From Sphingobium abikonense NBRC 16140 (GTDB taxonomy: Bacteria > Pseudomonadota > Alphaproteobacteria > Sphingomonadales > Sphingomonadaceae): a DNA stretch of 64,000 nt. Each line of letters starts with the position of its first letter. Within the stretch, counting starts at the first letter, position 1. The notes beneath the pieces are model-generated. The model had not been told where the DNA came from, made no database searches, and saw only the letters and a program-made list of their open reading frames with translations. The DNA is taken from the NCBI RefSeq assembly GCF_001598335.1, contig NZ_BCYT01000001.1:248001-312000 (forward strand), read 5' to 3'. Of the stretch, positions 51,995 through 60,713 are shown one piece after another. The translations under genes and the position numbers were made by a program.

Positions 51995-52526
51995 AGCCGA
52001 GGTCGGCGATGGACCGGACGGGGCGATCGATCCCGTCCCACGCGCAATGAGCGGCGTGCATCCGGTCGAGCGATGCCTCCATTGCGGTAGAAATCTCCAT
52101 CAGTTCGACATAGCCGCCATTGCCTTCGCGGGTATCGAACAACGCGAAACGCTCGCCCGACGGCATCCGGCCGCTGAAGGCCATGGCATAGCCCTCGCCG
52201 GACAGCCGCGCCACGCCGTCGTCATAGGGAATGCGCAGCATGACATGATGATAGCCCTCACCATAACGGTCGAGCATTTCGGTGAAGACCGAAGGTCCGT
52301 CATTGGTCTGCTGGAGCAGTTCGATCAGCAATCCGCCGGAAAAGCCGAACGCGACCTTCATCGCCACCTGCGTTGGCGCGCCGCGATAGATCTGGCCCGG
52401 CAGCACGGGCACGTCGAACACGAAAAACGGCCCCGCGCCCATGACCCGCGTCCAGTGATCCAAGGCAAGCTCCATGTCGCGCACCACCTGGCACAATTCC
52501 AGTATAGAGCCCTTGGGCTGCATCAT
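51993..52526 (-). CDS. VOC superfamily (glyoxalase/bleomycin-resistance fold) protein
   Basis: A 177-residue protein with two beta-alpha-beta-beta-beta units: ILELCQVVRDMELALDHWTRVMGAGPFFVFD at the start and YHHVMLRIPYDDGVARL in the second half, with VELMEI near the end giving a likely metal Glu. Related VOC proteins are epimerases, dioxygenases or lyases. It is the last gene of the leftward operon. Its ATG overlaps the preceding stop (ATGA). Confidence 0.8.
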   Translation of the reverse strand: MMQPKGSILELCQVVRDMELALDHWTRVMGAGPFFVFDVPVLPGQIYRGAPTQVAMKVAFGFSGGLLIELLQQTNDGPSVFTEMLDRYGEGYHHVMLRIPYDDGVARLSGEGYAMAFSGRMPSGERFALFDTREGNGGYVELMEISTAMEASLDRMHAAHCAWDGIDRPVRSIADLG

Positions 52527-53791
52527 GCATCTCCCCAGCTCGCGCCATGGGTTCGCAGGCCATGCTGGCGCGCGCGGTCCCGCAACTGCTGTCCCCGCGC
52601 GGCGATGTCGACCCGGGGCACCCTTGCGTCCAAGTCGCGATCAATGGCCACAAGATCGATGACGCGCACGTCGCGGATGAAGCGGGCGGGATCGGCGCCG
52701 TCGGGTACGCCCTGCCAGCGCAGAAGCACCCAACCTTCTTCAAGGCCTGCCGTATCGATCCAGTTGGCGATGCCTGGATCGACGCCCGCCACCACATAGC
52801 TGATCATGCCATCGGTCGCTGGCGTGACCTGAGCGCTGTTGAGGCTGACCAGGCGCAGCATCGGATCGGGGGAGATGGTCCACGGATCGGCAATCTGGAT
52901 GCCGGTATAATAGCTGCCCGCCGGATCGATCGTCACCAGCAACCCCTGCCCTTCCCCAAGGGCGAAACGCCCGCCAGCCAGATAGCCCCAGCCCCCGTCG
53001 CGGCCATTGGGTCCGATCAGCCGGTTGGGTTCGGGATGACCGAGAAAATCATTCTTGAACCCCGACCAGAAGGCGACCCAGGCTGGCAGGTCGGCGACGA
53101 CGGTCCGGGCGATCTCCTCCTCGTCGCGCGGACGCATGTCGGCTGGCGGATCGAGGCGACGGACGCTGACCTGCGCCGGCACCTGCCGCCAGTCGCGCTG
53201 ACTGTCGCGAGTATAGACCTGGATTCGTGCGCCCGGCTCGGTCCGTAAATGAGTCGCGCCGCCCTCCTGCGGGCCGACCGTCACAGTCACCTGCCCGTCG
53301 GCATCGCAGAAGGGCTTGAGTTGCTGGAGCGTCAGCGCGCCCAGATTGCGTCCCAGTCCCGCATGATGCGCCGGTTCGACCTCGGCCACGATGCTGAACT
53401 GCGGTGGATCGGCGGAAAAGCGGATGTCGACGGCATAGCGCCCGTCGCCGTCGATTGGAATCTCGCGGTTGAAATTGTCGGGATTGTCGATCGCCACCGC
53501 CGCGCCCGGATAGATATGGCCGAACCAGCGCCGCGGGGCATTGCTGATATTCCACACGACCCTGGGATCGGCGGGATCGCCATTGGCTTCGCGCATGGCC
53601 AGTCCCAGCACCCACTGATCAAGCGCCCGATCCAGCCCCAACCGTCCGTCGAGCGCGCCTGCGAGCGGGTCCGCGAGCAGCATGAGGCGCGCTTCTTCGC
53701 GCGCGGCACGGATGTCAGGCCGTTCGATGAGGCGCAGCGCCAGCTTTTCCGCCGCTGCCTGATCGTCGGTCCAGAGAGGGTTCGCGGTCAT
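52523..53791 (-). CDS. DUF1214-like protein without signal peptide
   Basis: A 422-residue protein that I assign tentatively to the DUF1214 group. The C-terminal DPGIANWIDTAGLEEGWVLLRW matches DPGVHNWLDTSGYASGAV in the protein at 58645-59958, so the two are paralogues. Beta-rich middle segments (RWFGHIYPGAAVAIDN) suggest a jelly-roll or sandwich fold. No signal peptide is present here. The activity of the family is not known to me. The start (ATG 53791) overlaps the SDR stop, and the stop overlaps the VOC start. Confidence 0.65.
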   Translation of the reverse strand: MTANPLWTDDQAAAEKLALRLIERPDIRAAREEARLMLLADPLAGALDGRLGLDRALDQWVLGLAMREANGDPADPRVVWNISNAPRRWFGHIYPGAAVAIDNPDNFNREIPIDGDGRYAVDIRFSADPPQFSIVAEVEPAHHAGLGRNLGALTLQQLKPFCDADGQVTVTVGPQEGGATHLRTEPGARIQVYTRDSQRDWRQVPAQVSVRRLDPPADMRPRDEEEIARTVVADLPAWVAFWSGFKNDFLGHPEPNRLIGPNGRDGGWGYLAGGRFALGEGQGLLVTIDPAGSYYTGIQIADPWTISPDPMLRLVSLNSAQVTPATDGMISYVVAGVDPGIANWIDTAGLEEGWVLLRWQGVPDGADPARFIRDVRVIDLVAIDRDLDARVPRVDIAARGQQLRDRARQHGLRTHGASWGDA

Positions 53792-54564
53792 GAAATGGTC
53801 CCCACCCGGCCGCCTTCGGTGAAGATGGTGCTGCCGGTCGTGTAGCTGGAACCATCCCCCGCCAGCAAGATCGCTGCGCCGACCGCCTCGTCCGCCGCGC
53901 CGAAACGCTTGATCGCGTTGCGCTCGGCAAGGCCCAGCCCTTTGTGGATCGCGGCCTCTTGCCCGTCCGGGCTCATCGATCCGACGCACAGGCAATTGAT
54001 CCTGGTGTGCGGCGCCTGCGTCTTAGCCAACTCGCGCACCAGGAAAAGCAGCGCCGCCTTCGACACGCCATAGGCGACGGCGGGCGGGATCGGCGTGAAG
54101 CCGCCGCAGCTCTGGACCGAAATGATGCTGCCCTTGCCATGCGCCTTCATATCGGCCTCCGTCAGTTCGGTCAGACGCCAGGTCGCCATGACGTTGACGT
54201 CCATCGCTGTCTTCCAGACTTCATCCGTGTTCGCCCAGAGCCCGCCATCTGCGGCATAGACGACGCCCGCCGCCGCATTGTTGAACACGATATGGATGGG
54301 ACCGAAGGCGGCGCGCGCGCCCGCCACCAGCCGTTCAAGATCGCCCTTCTCGCCCGCGTCGGCGGCGATGGCGATCGCCCGGCCGCCGTCGCGAGCGTTG
54401 ATCTCTGCCGCAATCCGGTCGAGCCGGTCCTGCGAGCGGGCCGAGAGAACCACGTTGGCGCCCAATTCGGCATAGGCCTTGGCGACATGTTCGCCGACGC
54501 CCGGCCCGACCCCGGTCAGGATGGCCGTGCGCCCGTCGAGGCGGAAACGGTCGAGAACACTCAT
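53788..54564 (-). CDS. SDR family oxidoreductase
   Basis: A 258-residue classical SDR. The cofactor loop is TGVGPGVG. FNNAA, the catalytic Ser in SVQSCGG, and the catalytic Tyr/Lys in YGVSK are present, and SSYTTGSTIFTEGG is the typical C-terminal segment. MSVLDRF at 54564 is the best start because the beta-1 strand begins about 12 residues later. It forms an overlapping SDR-DUF1214-VOC triplet. Confidence 0.9.
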   Translation of the reverse strand: MSVLDRFRLDGRTAILTGVGPGVGEHVAKAYAELGANVVLSARSQDRLDRIAAEINARDGGRAIAIAADAGEKGDLERLVAGARAAFGPIHIVFNNAAAGVVYAADGGLWANTDEVWKTAMDVNVMATWRLTELTEADMKAHGKGSIISVQSCGGFTPIPPAVAYGVSKAALLFLVRELAKTQAPHTRINCLCVGSMSPDGQEAAIHKGLGLAERNAIKRFGAADEAVGAAILLAGDGSSYTTGSTIFTEGGRVGTIS

Positions 54565-54589
54565 GCTGGATACTCCAGAAGATAGGGGG

Positions 54590-55777
54590 TCAGGCGCGGT
54601 CGAACAGATGGCCGTAGCGCGCATAATAGTCGGCGAGCCGTCCATGCACCTCGCCCGGATCGATGCCGAACTGGTCGGGGCTGTGCCTGTGCTTACCGAG
54701 GCGGCTGGCGGCAGGATTGTTCGTCAGGAACTCCACGATGCGGTCACGATGGGGGTCGGTGAATGGCAGGCCGAACCGGTCGTAGATGCGCTCAATGGTC
54801 GCCATCGGGTCAGCGACGATATCGCGGTGGGCGAGGTCCAGGATGCGGCCCTCGATCGCTGCATCGTTGGCACGGGCCTGCGTCGCTCGCGCCAACCCCG
54901 CGCACCAGGTATCGACGACCGAGCGGCCGATCGCCTGAAGATCATTGGCGCCGCCGACCGCGGCCAAGAAGCCGGCGATCATGCTCGACAGCGAAGAAAG
55001 GGTCAGCACCGGATCGCGATGCGTCCACACCAGCATCGCGCCCGGATAGGTTTCCACCAGGCCCGGCAGGTCCATGAGATGCTGCGGCGATTTCAGCGTC
55101 CAACGGCCCCTTGGCCCTTTCCACTGGAAGTGCTGGAGAATCCGCTTGTGGGTGCGATATTGCCCTTCTGGCACGACGTCCTGCAGCCATCGGGCAAAGG
55201 CGGGCACGCCCAGTTCGGCCGGGAAATTGGTGCTGGCGAAATGCAGCATCATGCCATGGTTGCACTCGCCCGGCTGGGTGCAATCCATCCGCTGGATGTC
55301 GGCCAGTTGCGGCGCGTGCTTCAGCCAGTTTTCATAGATGGCCTGCACCTGCGCTATGCGCGGATCGCTGTCGAAACTGGATATTTCCGGCGCCGGCCAG
55401 GGGATATACCATTCCCATTCGCGCGGCGCCCGGGCCGCCGGATCGAGGCAAAGCAGGTCGTATGTGATCGTCGTCCCGGTGCGCGGCAGGCCGCAGACGA
55501 TCAGCGGGTCGCCCACATCCTGCGCCACGATGTCAGGATGCAGCCGTTCGTCTTCGGCGAAGCGCAGTCGGGTCGCGAGCAGGCCGACGATTTTGTGATG
55601 CGCGGTCTCGCGTAACTGGGCGGACGGGTCCATCGCCTCGACTGCATCGACCAGCCGACGAAAGCCGGTCATGAAGGACAGGTCCGATCCAAAGTCCGAC
55701 AGTCCGGTCACGGCGCGCGCTTCCGCGATCAGTGCATCGGCGGAAAGCGGCGCGCGCTCTGCGACAGCGCTTTTCAT
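54590..55777 (-). CDS. Sulfotransferase family protein
   Basis: A 395-residue protein of the bacterial sulfotransferase_3 type. The PAPS-binding P-loop CGLPRTGTT is at 95-103. The second PAPS motif is WTHRDPVLTLSSLSSM (Arg and Ser that hold the 3'-phosphate). The family moves sulfate to hydroxyls, though many members in mycobacteria and sphingomonads lack a proven substrate. ATG 55777 has AAGGG at good spacing; the upstream GTG at 55813 is too close to its site. Confidence 0.88.
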   Translation of the reverse strand: MKSAVAERAPLSADALIAEARAVTGLSDFGSDLSFMTGFRRLVDAVEAMDPSAQLRETAHHKIVGLLATRLRFAEDERLHPDIVAQDVGDPLIVCGLPRTGTTITYDLLCLDPAARAPREWEWYIPWPAPEISSFDSDPRIAQVQAIYENWLKHAPQLADIQRMDCTQPGECNHGMMLHFASTNFPAELGVPAFARWLQDVVPEGQYRTHKRILQHFQWKGPRGRWTLKSPQHLMDLPGLVETYPGAMLVWTHRDPVLTLSSLSSMIAGFLAAVGGANDLQAIGRSVVDTWCAGLARATQARANDAAIEGRILDLAHRDIVADPMATIERIYDRFGLPFTDPHRDRIVEFLTNNPAASRLGKHRHSPDQFGIDPGEVHGRLADYYARYGHLFDRA

Positions 55778-55901
55778 GAATGCCCTTCGACCGGCCGCTG
55801 CCGCATGACTCACCTCTCCATTTTATTATTCCACACTGTATATTTATTGATTGGGGCATCGGTCAAGCGGGCAATTCGCTTTTACACGCAGCGGCCCGTT
55901 T

Positions 55902-57032
55902 TCAGGCCGCCTTGTCTTCCACCGGCGTTAGATTCTTCATGAAGGCTACGAAATCCGGTCCGAGTTCGGGGATAGGCAGCCCCAGCTTTTCAGCCAGATA
56001 CAGGGTCATGAAATTGTCGTTAAGCGATTTGTTGGTCGCGGGGATATTGCCGATGCCGACCTGCCGGTCGAAGGCGCCCACGGCGACCAGCGCCATACGG
56101 AGCGCCGCAACGATGTCATAGTAATCGAGATGCCCGGCCTTCTGGCCGCTTGCCGCTTCCCAGATGGCGATCGTCTCGTCCCTGGTCGGCAGGCCTTCCA
56201 GCCGAGTGATGCCGAAGCGACGGCCGAACAGATCGTCGAAATAGAGCCACCAGGCGAGGTCAAGCTCGGCCGGTCCCAGCGCCGCGAGTTCCCAGTCGAT
56301 CAGCGCGTTGACCTGACCATCGGCGGAAAACATCACGTTCGATGGCGTGGGATCGCCCCACAGCACATTCACCCCCGCAACGGCCGGCATGTTGGCGCGC
56401 ACATAGGCCATGGCTGCATCCACGATGGGCATGGCGCGGCCTCGGCCGGCCGCCTTGTGCCACGCTTCGAGCGCGCCGACATATTGATCAAGCCCTGGCT
56501 GCCCATTTTCAGGCTGGGCGAGAAATTCAAAGCCATCGCGCCAGTCGATCTTCGCCAGGCTGGCAAAGGCGTTGATGGCGTTCGTGAAGCTTTGCCGTCG
56601 CTGCGCCGGGCTCATCTCGACCAGCCAGCCCTCCAAATTATAGTTGGGCTTCTGCTTGGCGCATTCCCCTTCCACCTTGCCCATAACGAGGAAAGGCAGG
56701 CCGAGAATATCGGGGTCGAGATGCATGCCGATCCAGGGCGGGACGGGCAGGTCGCCCCGCGCATCGAGCGCCGCCATCATCTTGCCCTGTAGCGCCAGGC
56801 TGCTGCCGAACACCACTTCCAGGTCCATCGGTTGACGGCGAACCACGAGCGTCTGGCTCTGGGGACCGGCCGGATCGACATAGTCGACGTCGACGAAAAA
56901 GATGTCCGCCGAAAAGCCTGCGCCCAGCGTCACATCGAGCGGGCGAACGCGAATGTCGTGCCATTCGGGCTTTTCGCCCGCCAGCCAGTCTTGTAACTGG
57001 ACGGTGAGACGATCGGGGGTCAGCAATTCCAT
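55902..57032 (-). CDS. Phosphotransferase, APH/choline-kinase-like
   Basis: A 376-residue protein with an aminoglycoside-phosphotransferase-like kinase fold. The catalytic loop reads LWGDPTPSNVMF, with Trp instead of the usual His before Gly-Asp, and the metal site is IDWELAALG. TLVVRRQP carries the ATP-binding Lys-equivalent region. The same Trp form is known in the FadE-linked phosphotransferases of actinobacteria. It could phosphorylate a hydroxylated metabolite. Two bases separate it from the LLM gene. Confidence 0.85.
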   Translation of the reverse strand: MELLTPDRLTVQLQDWLAGEKPEWHDIRVRPLDVTLGAGFSADIFFVDVDYVDPAGPQSQTLVVRRQPMDLEVVFGSSLALQGKMMAALDARGDLPVPPWIGMHLDPDILGLPFLVMGKVEGECAKQKPNYNLEGWLVEMSPAQRRQSFTNAINAFASLAKIDWRDGFEFLAQPENGQPGLDQYVGALEAWHKAAGRGRAMPIVDAAMAYVRANMPAVAGVNVLWGDPTPSNVMFSADGQVNALIDWELAALGPAELDLAWWLYFDDLFGRRFGITRLEGLPTRDETIAIWEAASGQKAGHLDYYDIVAALRMALVAVGAFDRQVGIGNIPATNKSLNDNFMTLYLAEKLGLPIPELGPDFVAFMKNLTPVEDKAA

Positions 57033-57034
57033 GA

Positions 57035-58117
57035 TTACAGCCCCTTCCCCGCCAGCGCGCGCTTCAGTTCTGTGGTGAGCGGCCCCATATCCTTGGGCGA
57101 CGAGCCGTGCAGCAGGATTTCATCGGCGCCCGCGTCCAGAAAGGCCATTAGCTGGTCGGCGCACTGGGCTGCGGTCCCCACGGCAGCGCCTTCATCCAGC
57201 CATTGCTGCGGAATGAGACGACTGACATCGACCAGTTCCTGCCGTGTATAGGCCTGATCCGCCGGCTTGCCGTTGAGGCCGGCGATTTTGGGATGGGCGC
57301 GGATATCCTCCAGCACCTTCGTGTCCCATCCATTGATGTCGACGATCAGGTCGCCAAAGCCGGGCAGTTCGAAATAAGTGATGGCGCGGCCGCCGACGAC
57401 GGCCTCCTCCTCCTCCTTGGGCAGGTCCGGGGCGACGATGATATTGTGATAGATGCGCACGGACATGGGATCACGGCCGGCCTTTTCGGCCGCGTCGCGG
57501 ACAATCTTCGCGCTGTTCTTCACCCCCTGCGCCGACACGAAGGGATGCAGCAGCACGCCGTCGCAATGTTCGCCGGCAAATTCCAGGCTCTTGGGACCGA
57601 TCGCGGTAAAGATGATCGGCGGCGGCGTGCCGCCATGACGATCGGTGAGGCTGATGGCGGGGAATTTGCCCAGCACGCCCTCATAATTGATCTTCTCGCC
57701 CGCCCAGAGACGCCGACAGATCGAGATCAGATCGGCCAGCCGTTCCATGGTGATCGGCGGCGAACCGAGCATTTTCATATAGGCCGGCACGGCCCGCGCG
57801 AACATCAGGCGGAACCGATCCCCGCTCATCGCCTGCATCATGTCGGCAACGCTGGCGGTGACGAGCGGATGGCGCATCGTCGCATACATGGTGCCGGTGA
57901 TGCGAATCTTCGACGTGGCCTCGGCCACCGCGCCCGCCAGCACCGCCGGCTCCTTGAGCGCATAGCGTTCGGAAATCCACACGCAACCAAGGCCGATGCG
58001 CTCCGCTTCCTTCGCTTCGTCGATGCCGCGACGCGGATCGTTCACGCGGCCGGGCAGGATATAGGTGCCGAACTTATCGAAAAGTGCCCGTGCGCCCGGT
58101 TCCACCGCTTCCGTCAT
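57035..58117 (-). CDS. LLM-class flavin-dependent oxidoreductase
   Basis: A 360-residue luciferase-like TIM barrel. DEAKEAERIGLGCVWISERY at the start, GTMYATMRHPLVTASVADMMQAMSG in the middle and a late AAQCADQLMAFLDAGADEILLH fit the family, and resemble the branch annotated as F420-dependent (MSMEG_2249-like). Sphingomonads are not generally known to make F420, so FMN is the likelier cofactor. It lies in the middle of the operon. Confidence 0.86.
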   Translation of the reverse strand: MTEAVEPGARALFDKFGTYILPGRVNDPRRGIDEAKEAERIGLGCVWISERYALKEPAVLAGAVAEATSKIRITGTMYATMRHPLVTASVADMMQAMSGDRFRLMFARAVPAYMKMLGSPPITMERLADLISICRRLWAGEKINYEGVLGKFPAISLTDRHGGTPPPIIFTAIGPKSLEFAGEHCDGVLLHPFVSAQGVKNSAKIVRDAAEKAGRDPMSVRIYHNIIVAPDLPKEEEEAVVGGRAITYFELPGFGDLIVDINGWDTKVLEDIRAHPKIAGLNGKPADQAYTRQELVDVSRLIPQQWLDEGAAVGTAAQCADQLMAFLDAGADEILLHGSSPKDMGPLTTELKRALAGKGL

Positions 58118-58177
58118 TCCCTTGTCCTCTCAAATATATGCCACTGCATTGCCGTTGGGAGGAGCATTGGCAACCTG

Positions 58178-58633
58178 TCAAACGGCAGGTCCGGGATGCA
58201 CCTCGACATAGAGGCGGGCGAGCTTGAGCGCCGCGATTTTCCACTGTCCGTCCCGACGCACATAGCGTTCGGTATAATGGCCGAAACCGGTGATCGACTG
58301 GCCGCCGGGGATAGGGCATTTGCCCGGCGCCCAGACCACCCGGTCCTGCATCGCCGTGATCATGTCCGCCTCATCGCCGCGCAGGTCGATCTCCGACGAG
58401 TGGATCTGATGCGCCGACCGCGCATCGATGACCGCAGAGCGCACCTGCTCCAATATGGCGGCATGTCCGCTCATCGGCGGGTTGCCGGTATCCTCCTCGA
58501 CATCCAGCACCGCATCGGGCGTGAACAGGGAGAGAAAGCCGTCCCAGTCCTTCGTGTCGAGAAAGCGGCAATAGCGCGCCTTCACGTTGCGGATCGCCTC
58601 ATAGTCGAGCAGCCTGGCCAGATCGTCGCTCAT
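58178..58633 (-). CDS. SnoaL-like / NTF2-fold protein
   Basis: A 151-residue protein. DYEAIRNVKARYCRFLDTKDWDGFLSLFTPDAVLDVEE is the usual N-terminal helix pair and first strand of SnoaL_4-type proteins. HQIHSSEIDLRGDEADMITAMQDRVVW and TERYVRRDGQWKIAALKLARLYVEV complete the fold. Tyr/Asp/His at the pocket fit dehydratases and isomerases of ring compounds, but the reaction is not known. Confidence 0.82.
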   Translation of the reverse strand: MSDDLARLLDYEAIRNVKARYCRFLDTKDWDGFLSLFTPDAVLDVEEDTGNPPMSGHAAILEQVRSAVIDARSAHQIHSSEIDLRGDEADMITAMQDRVVWAPGKCPIPGGQSITGFGHYTERYVRRDGQWKIAALKLARLYVEVHPGPAV

Positions 58634-58644
58634 TTAATCCTCCA

Positions 58645-59958
58645 TCACCAGATGATACGCGTGTGCGCGCGGAGCGTACGTTCGCGGATCGCTTGCGCGC
58701 GCGCATCCGGTGTCACCAGCACGGTGTCAGCGGGTAGATGGCTGCGCACGTCGGCCAGCTTGACCTTCTTCGTCGTCGGCGTGGGCCGCTCGTCGGTGTT
58801 GAACCAGCGCCCCTGCACCGCGCCGCTGGCATAGCCCGACGTGTCGAGCCAGTTGTGGACGCCCGGGTCGCGCGCGGAAATGACGGCGCGGAAATAGCCG
58901 TCGCCGTCGAGCACGGCCTGCGCCGCGTTGAGACTGGACTGGTTATGATACCAGTCGGTCGTCTCATAAAGTTCGTTGGTCAGGATCAGTGACCAGTAGT
59001 CGACTTCCTTCGGGATCTGCACCTCGGTAATCAACGCCTCGTCATCAGCCAGCTCGTAGGCGCCCTCATAATAGGACTGCCGGGCAAGACCGGTCATCTG
59101 CGAGAAGTCGACGACTTTCAGCGTATTGATCAGCCCTTCGTCGCGCAGCTTCTGCACCTTGTCGGGGAACGCCAGCGCGCAGACGGTCGCGGTGGCCGGA
59201 ATCTCGGCGAAACGGTGCGCCAGTTGCGCCAGCGTGGGGCGCCCCTTAGCGGCGTGATCTGTGTCCAAACGTACGATGCCGAAGCGTGGCTCGCGCTCGA
59301 CGCCCCAGTCGCAGGCGACGATCCGCACCATCAGCTTCTCGGTCGCGGGTTTCAGTTCCCACCAGTCGCCTTCATAGCCGGTAGGCCGGGTCGGCGAGAG
59401 GATGGCATCGAAGGTTCCGTCAGCACCGATGTGCAGGTCGTCGAAATCATTTGCGTCCTGCGCGGGATGATGCTGCCCGGTGCGCAGCGTGTCCGGGCCG
59501 AGCTGTGCCAGGATCATCATCCGCGTAGTGCCGCGATCCCCCCGGATGCGATAGGTCCCGCCCCTTTCGATCAGCGCCGCCTTGTAGATAGTGTCCGCAT
59601 TGGGCTGAAAGATATTCTGACAGATGTTAAGTTCGGGCACGAAGATCGGGTGACTGCGATCATGCATGATCGCGTCATTGGTCGTGCGCAGCACGCCCGA
59701 CAGCAACAGCCGCACCGATTCCTGCATGACGCGGGGATCGCTGCGCAGCCTTTCCGGGATACGATCGCGCATCAACTGGCCCAGCGGACGAAGCTGGTCG
59801 AGCAGATCTTCCCATTCGAAAATGCCGTTGTCGCTCATCTCATTCTCCACCATATTCTTCCGGTTGACGGCCGACGCCCGGGCGATCCCGCCCGGCAGCA
59901 GAAGCCCGGCGAGGACGGCTGGCACGCCCGCGCAGATTTCCCGCCTAGTCTGTGGCAA
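58645..59958 (-). CDS. DUF1214-like protein with predicted Tat-type signal peptide
   Basis: A 437-residue paralogue of the protein at 52523-53791. A TTG start at 59958 with GAGG seven bases upstream gives an N-terminus with TRREIC, a hydrophobic core and ARASA, which looks like a Tat-type export signal; third codon positions there stay GC-rich. An internal ATG at 59838 with GGAG would instead make a cytosolic form starting MSDNGIFEW. The body has NQSSLNAAQAVLDGDG and DPGVHNWLDTSG, the family marks. Its start overlaps the phosphatase gene by 14 bases. Confidence 0.68.
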   Translation of the reverse strand: MPQTRREICAGVPAVLAGLLLPGGIARASAVNRKNMVENEMSDNGIFEWEDLLDQLRPLGQLMRDRIPERLRSDPRVMQESVRLLLSGVLRTTNDAIMHDRSHPIFVPELNICQNIFQPNADTIYKAALIERGGTYRIRGDRGTTRMMILAQLGPDTLRTGQHHPAQDANDFDDLHIGADGTFDAILSPTRPTGYEGDWWELKPATEKLMVRIVACDWGVEREPRFGIVRLDTDHAAKGRPTLAQLAHRFAEIPATATVCALAFPDKVQKLRDEGLINTLKVVDFSQMTGLARQSYYEGAYELADDEALITEVQIPKEVDYWSLILTNELYETTDWYHNQSSLNAAQAVLDGDGYFRAVISARDPGVHNWLDTSGYASGAVQGRWFNTDERPTPTTKKVKLADVRSHLPADTVLVTPDARAQAIRERTLRAHTRIIW

Positions 59959-60709
59959 GCAATTGCCTCAGCGCAGTACGCCGCTCCGCGTCGACGCCTG
60001 CCGCCTCGAAATACCCTTCAATCCCGCCCCATCGCGTCGCGACCATGTCGAGCGCGCTCAGGAGGAAATCATCCTGTACGCCGATCAGGATGGCCACCAT
60101 GTCGTCGGGCGGCACAAAGCCGAAGGTTTTTTGCAGATCGCCCTTGAGATGACCCGACACGCGCAGATTCTGGCCGAATATATCGGATTTGCGATAATCC
60201 TCCATGATCACGGGACGCGGCACTGTGAGCAGCTCCAGGAACAGGGCGACGACGACGCCGGTTCGATCCTTGCCGGCGGTGCAATGGACCAGCATCGGCG
60301 TGTCCTGCGCCAGCAGCGCATCGACCATCCGCGACAGGTGCGGCAGAAAGGCCTGCGGCATGAGGCCGTAATTATGCGACATCACCTCGACGGCGTGCGC
60401 GGCGGTCGGCTCGCGACCGAGCGACAGCCACATGTCCTCCCCCTGCGCGCGCAGGTCGGTGTTCATGTCGAGGTCGAGAATCCGGCAATCCGGGCCGCAC
60501 CAGCCATGCGGCGCCGCGTCCCTTTCGATCGTCGATCGGAGGTCCGCCACCGAGCGGAAGCCCAGGTCCGATAGCTCCGCATGATGATCCTCGAAGAAAC
60601 TCGCCGGCCCTTCGGAGCGGAACAGGATGCCGGACCGGACCTGCCCTCCACCCGCAGTCGGCAGACCGCCTATGTCGCGGAAATTGAGGCGGGACAGGGC
60701 GATGGTCAT
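59945..60709 (-). CDS. Tyrosine-phosphatase-fold protein (Tyr_phosphatase_3)
   Basis: A 254-residue phosphatase. NFRDIGGLPTAGGGQVRSGILFRS is the family N-terminus, and the P-loop HCTAGKDRTG (Cys143, Arg149) is the CX5R active site. Such enzymes act on phosphotyrosine, phosphoinositides or small phosphates. In this operon it could act on a phosphorylated intermediate, perhaps one made by the APH-like kinase; that link is a guess. Confidence 0.88.
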   Translation of the reverse strand: MTIALSRLNFRDIGGLPTAGGGQVRSGILFRSEGPASFFEDHHAELSDLGFRSVADLRSTIERDAAPHGWCGPDCRILDLDMNTDLRAQGEDMWLSLGREPTAAHAVEVMSHNYGLMPQAFLPHLSRMVDALLAQDTPMLVHCTAGKDRTGVVVALFLELLTVPRPVIMEDYRKSDIFGQNLRVSGHLKGDLQKTFGFVPPDDMVAILIGVQDDFLLSALDMVATRWGGIEGYFEAAGVDAERRTALRQLLATD

Positions 60710-60713
60710 GCAG

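Noticed and set aside
57203-58834. 543-codon open frame on the plus strand
   Set aside because: It is antisense to the LLM and SnoaL-like genes, whose motifs are clear; its composition (His/Arg/Asp-rich) is typical of a shadow.
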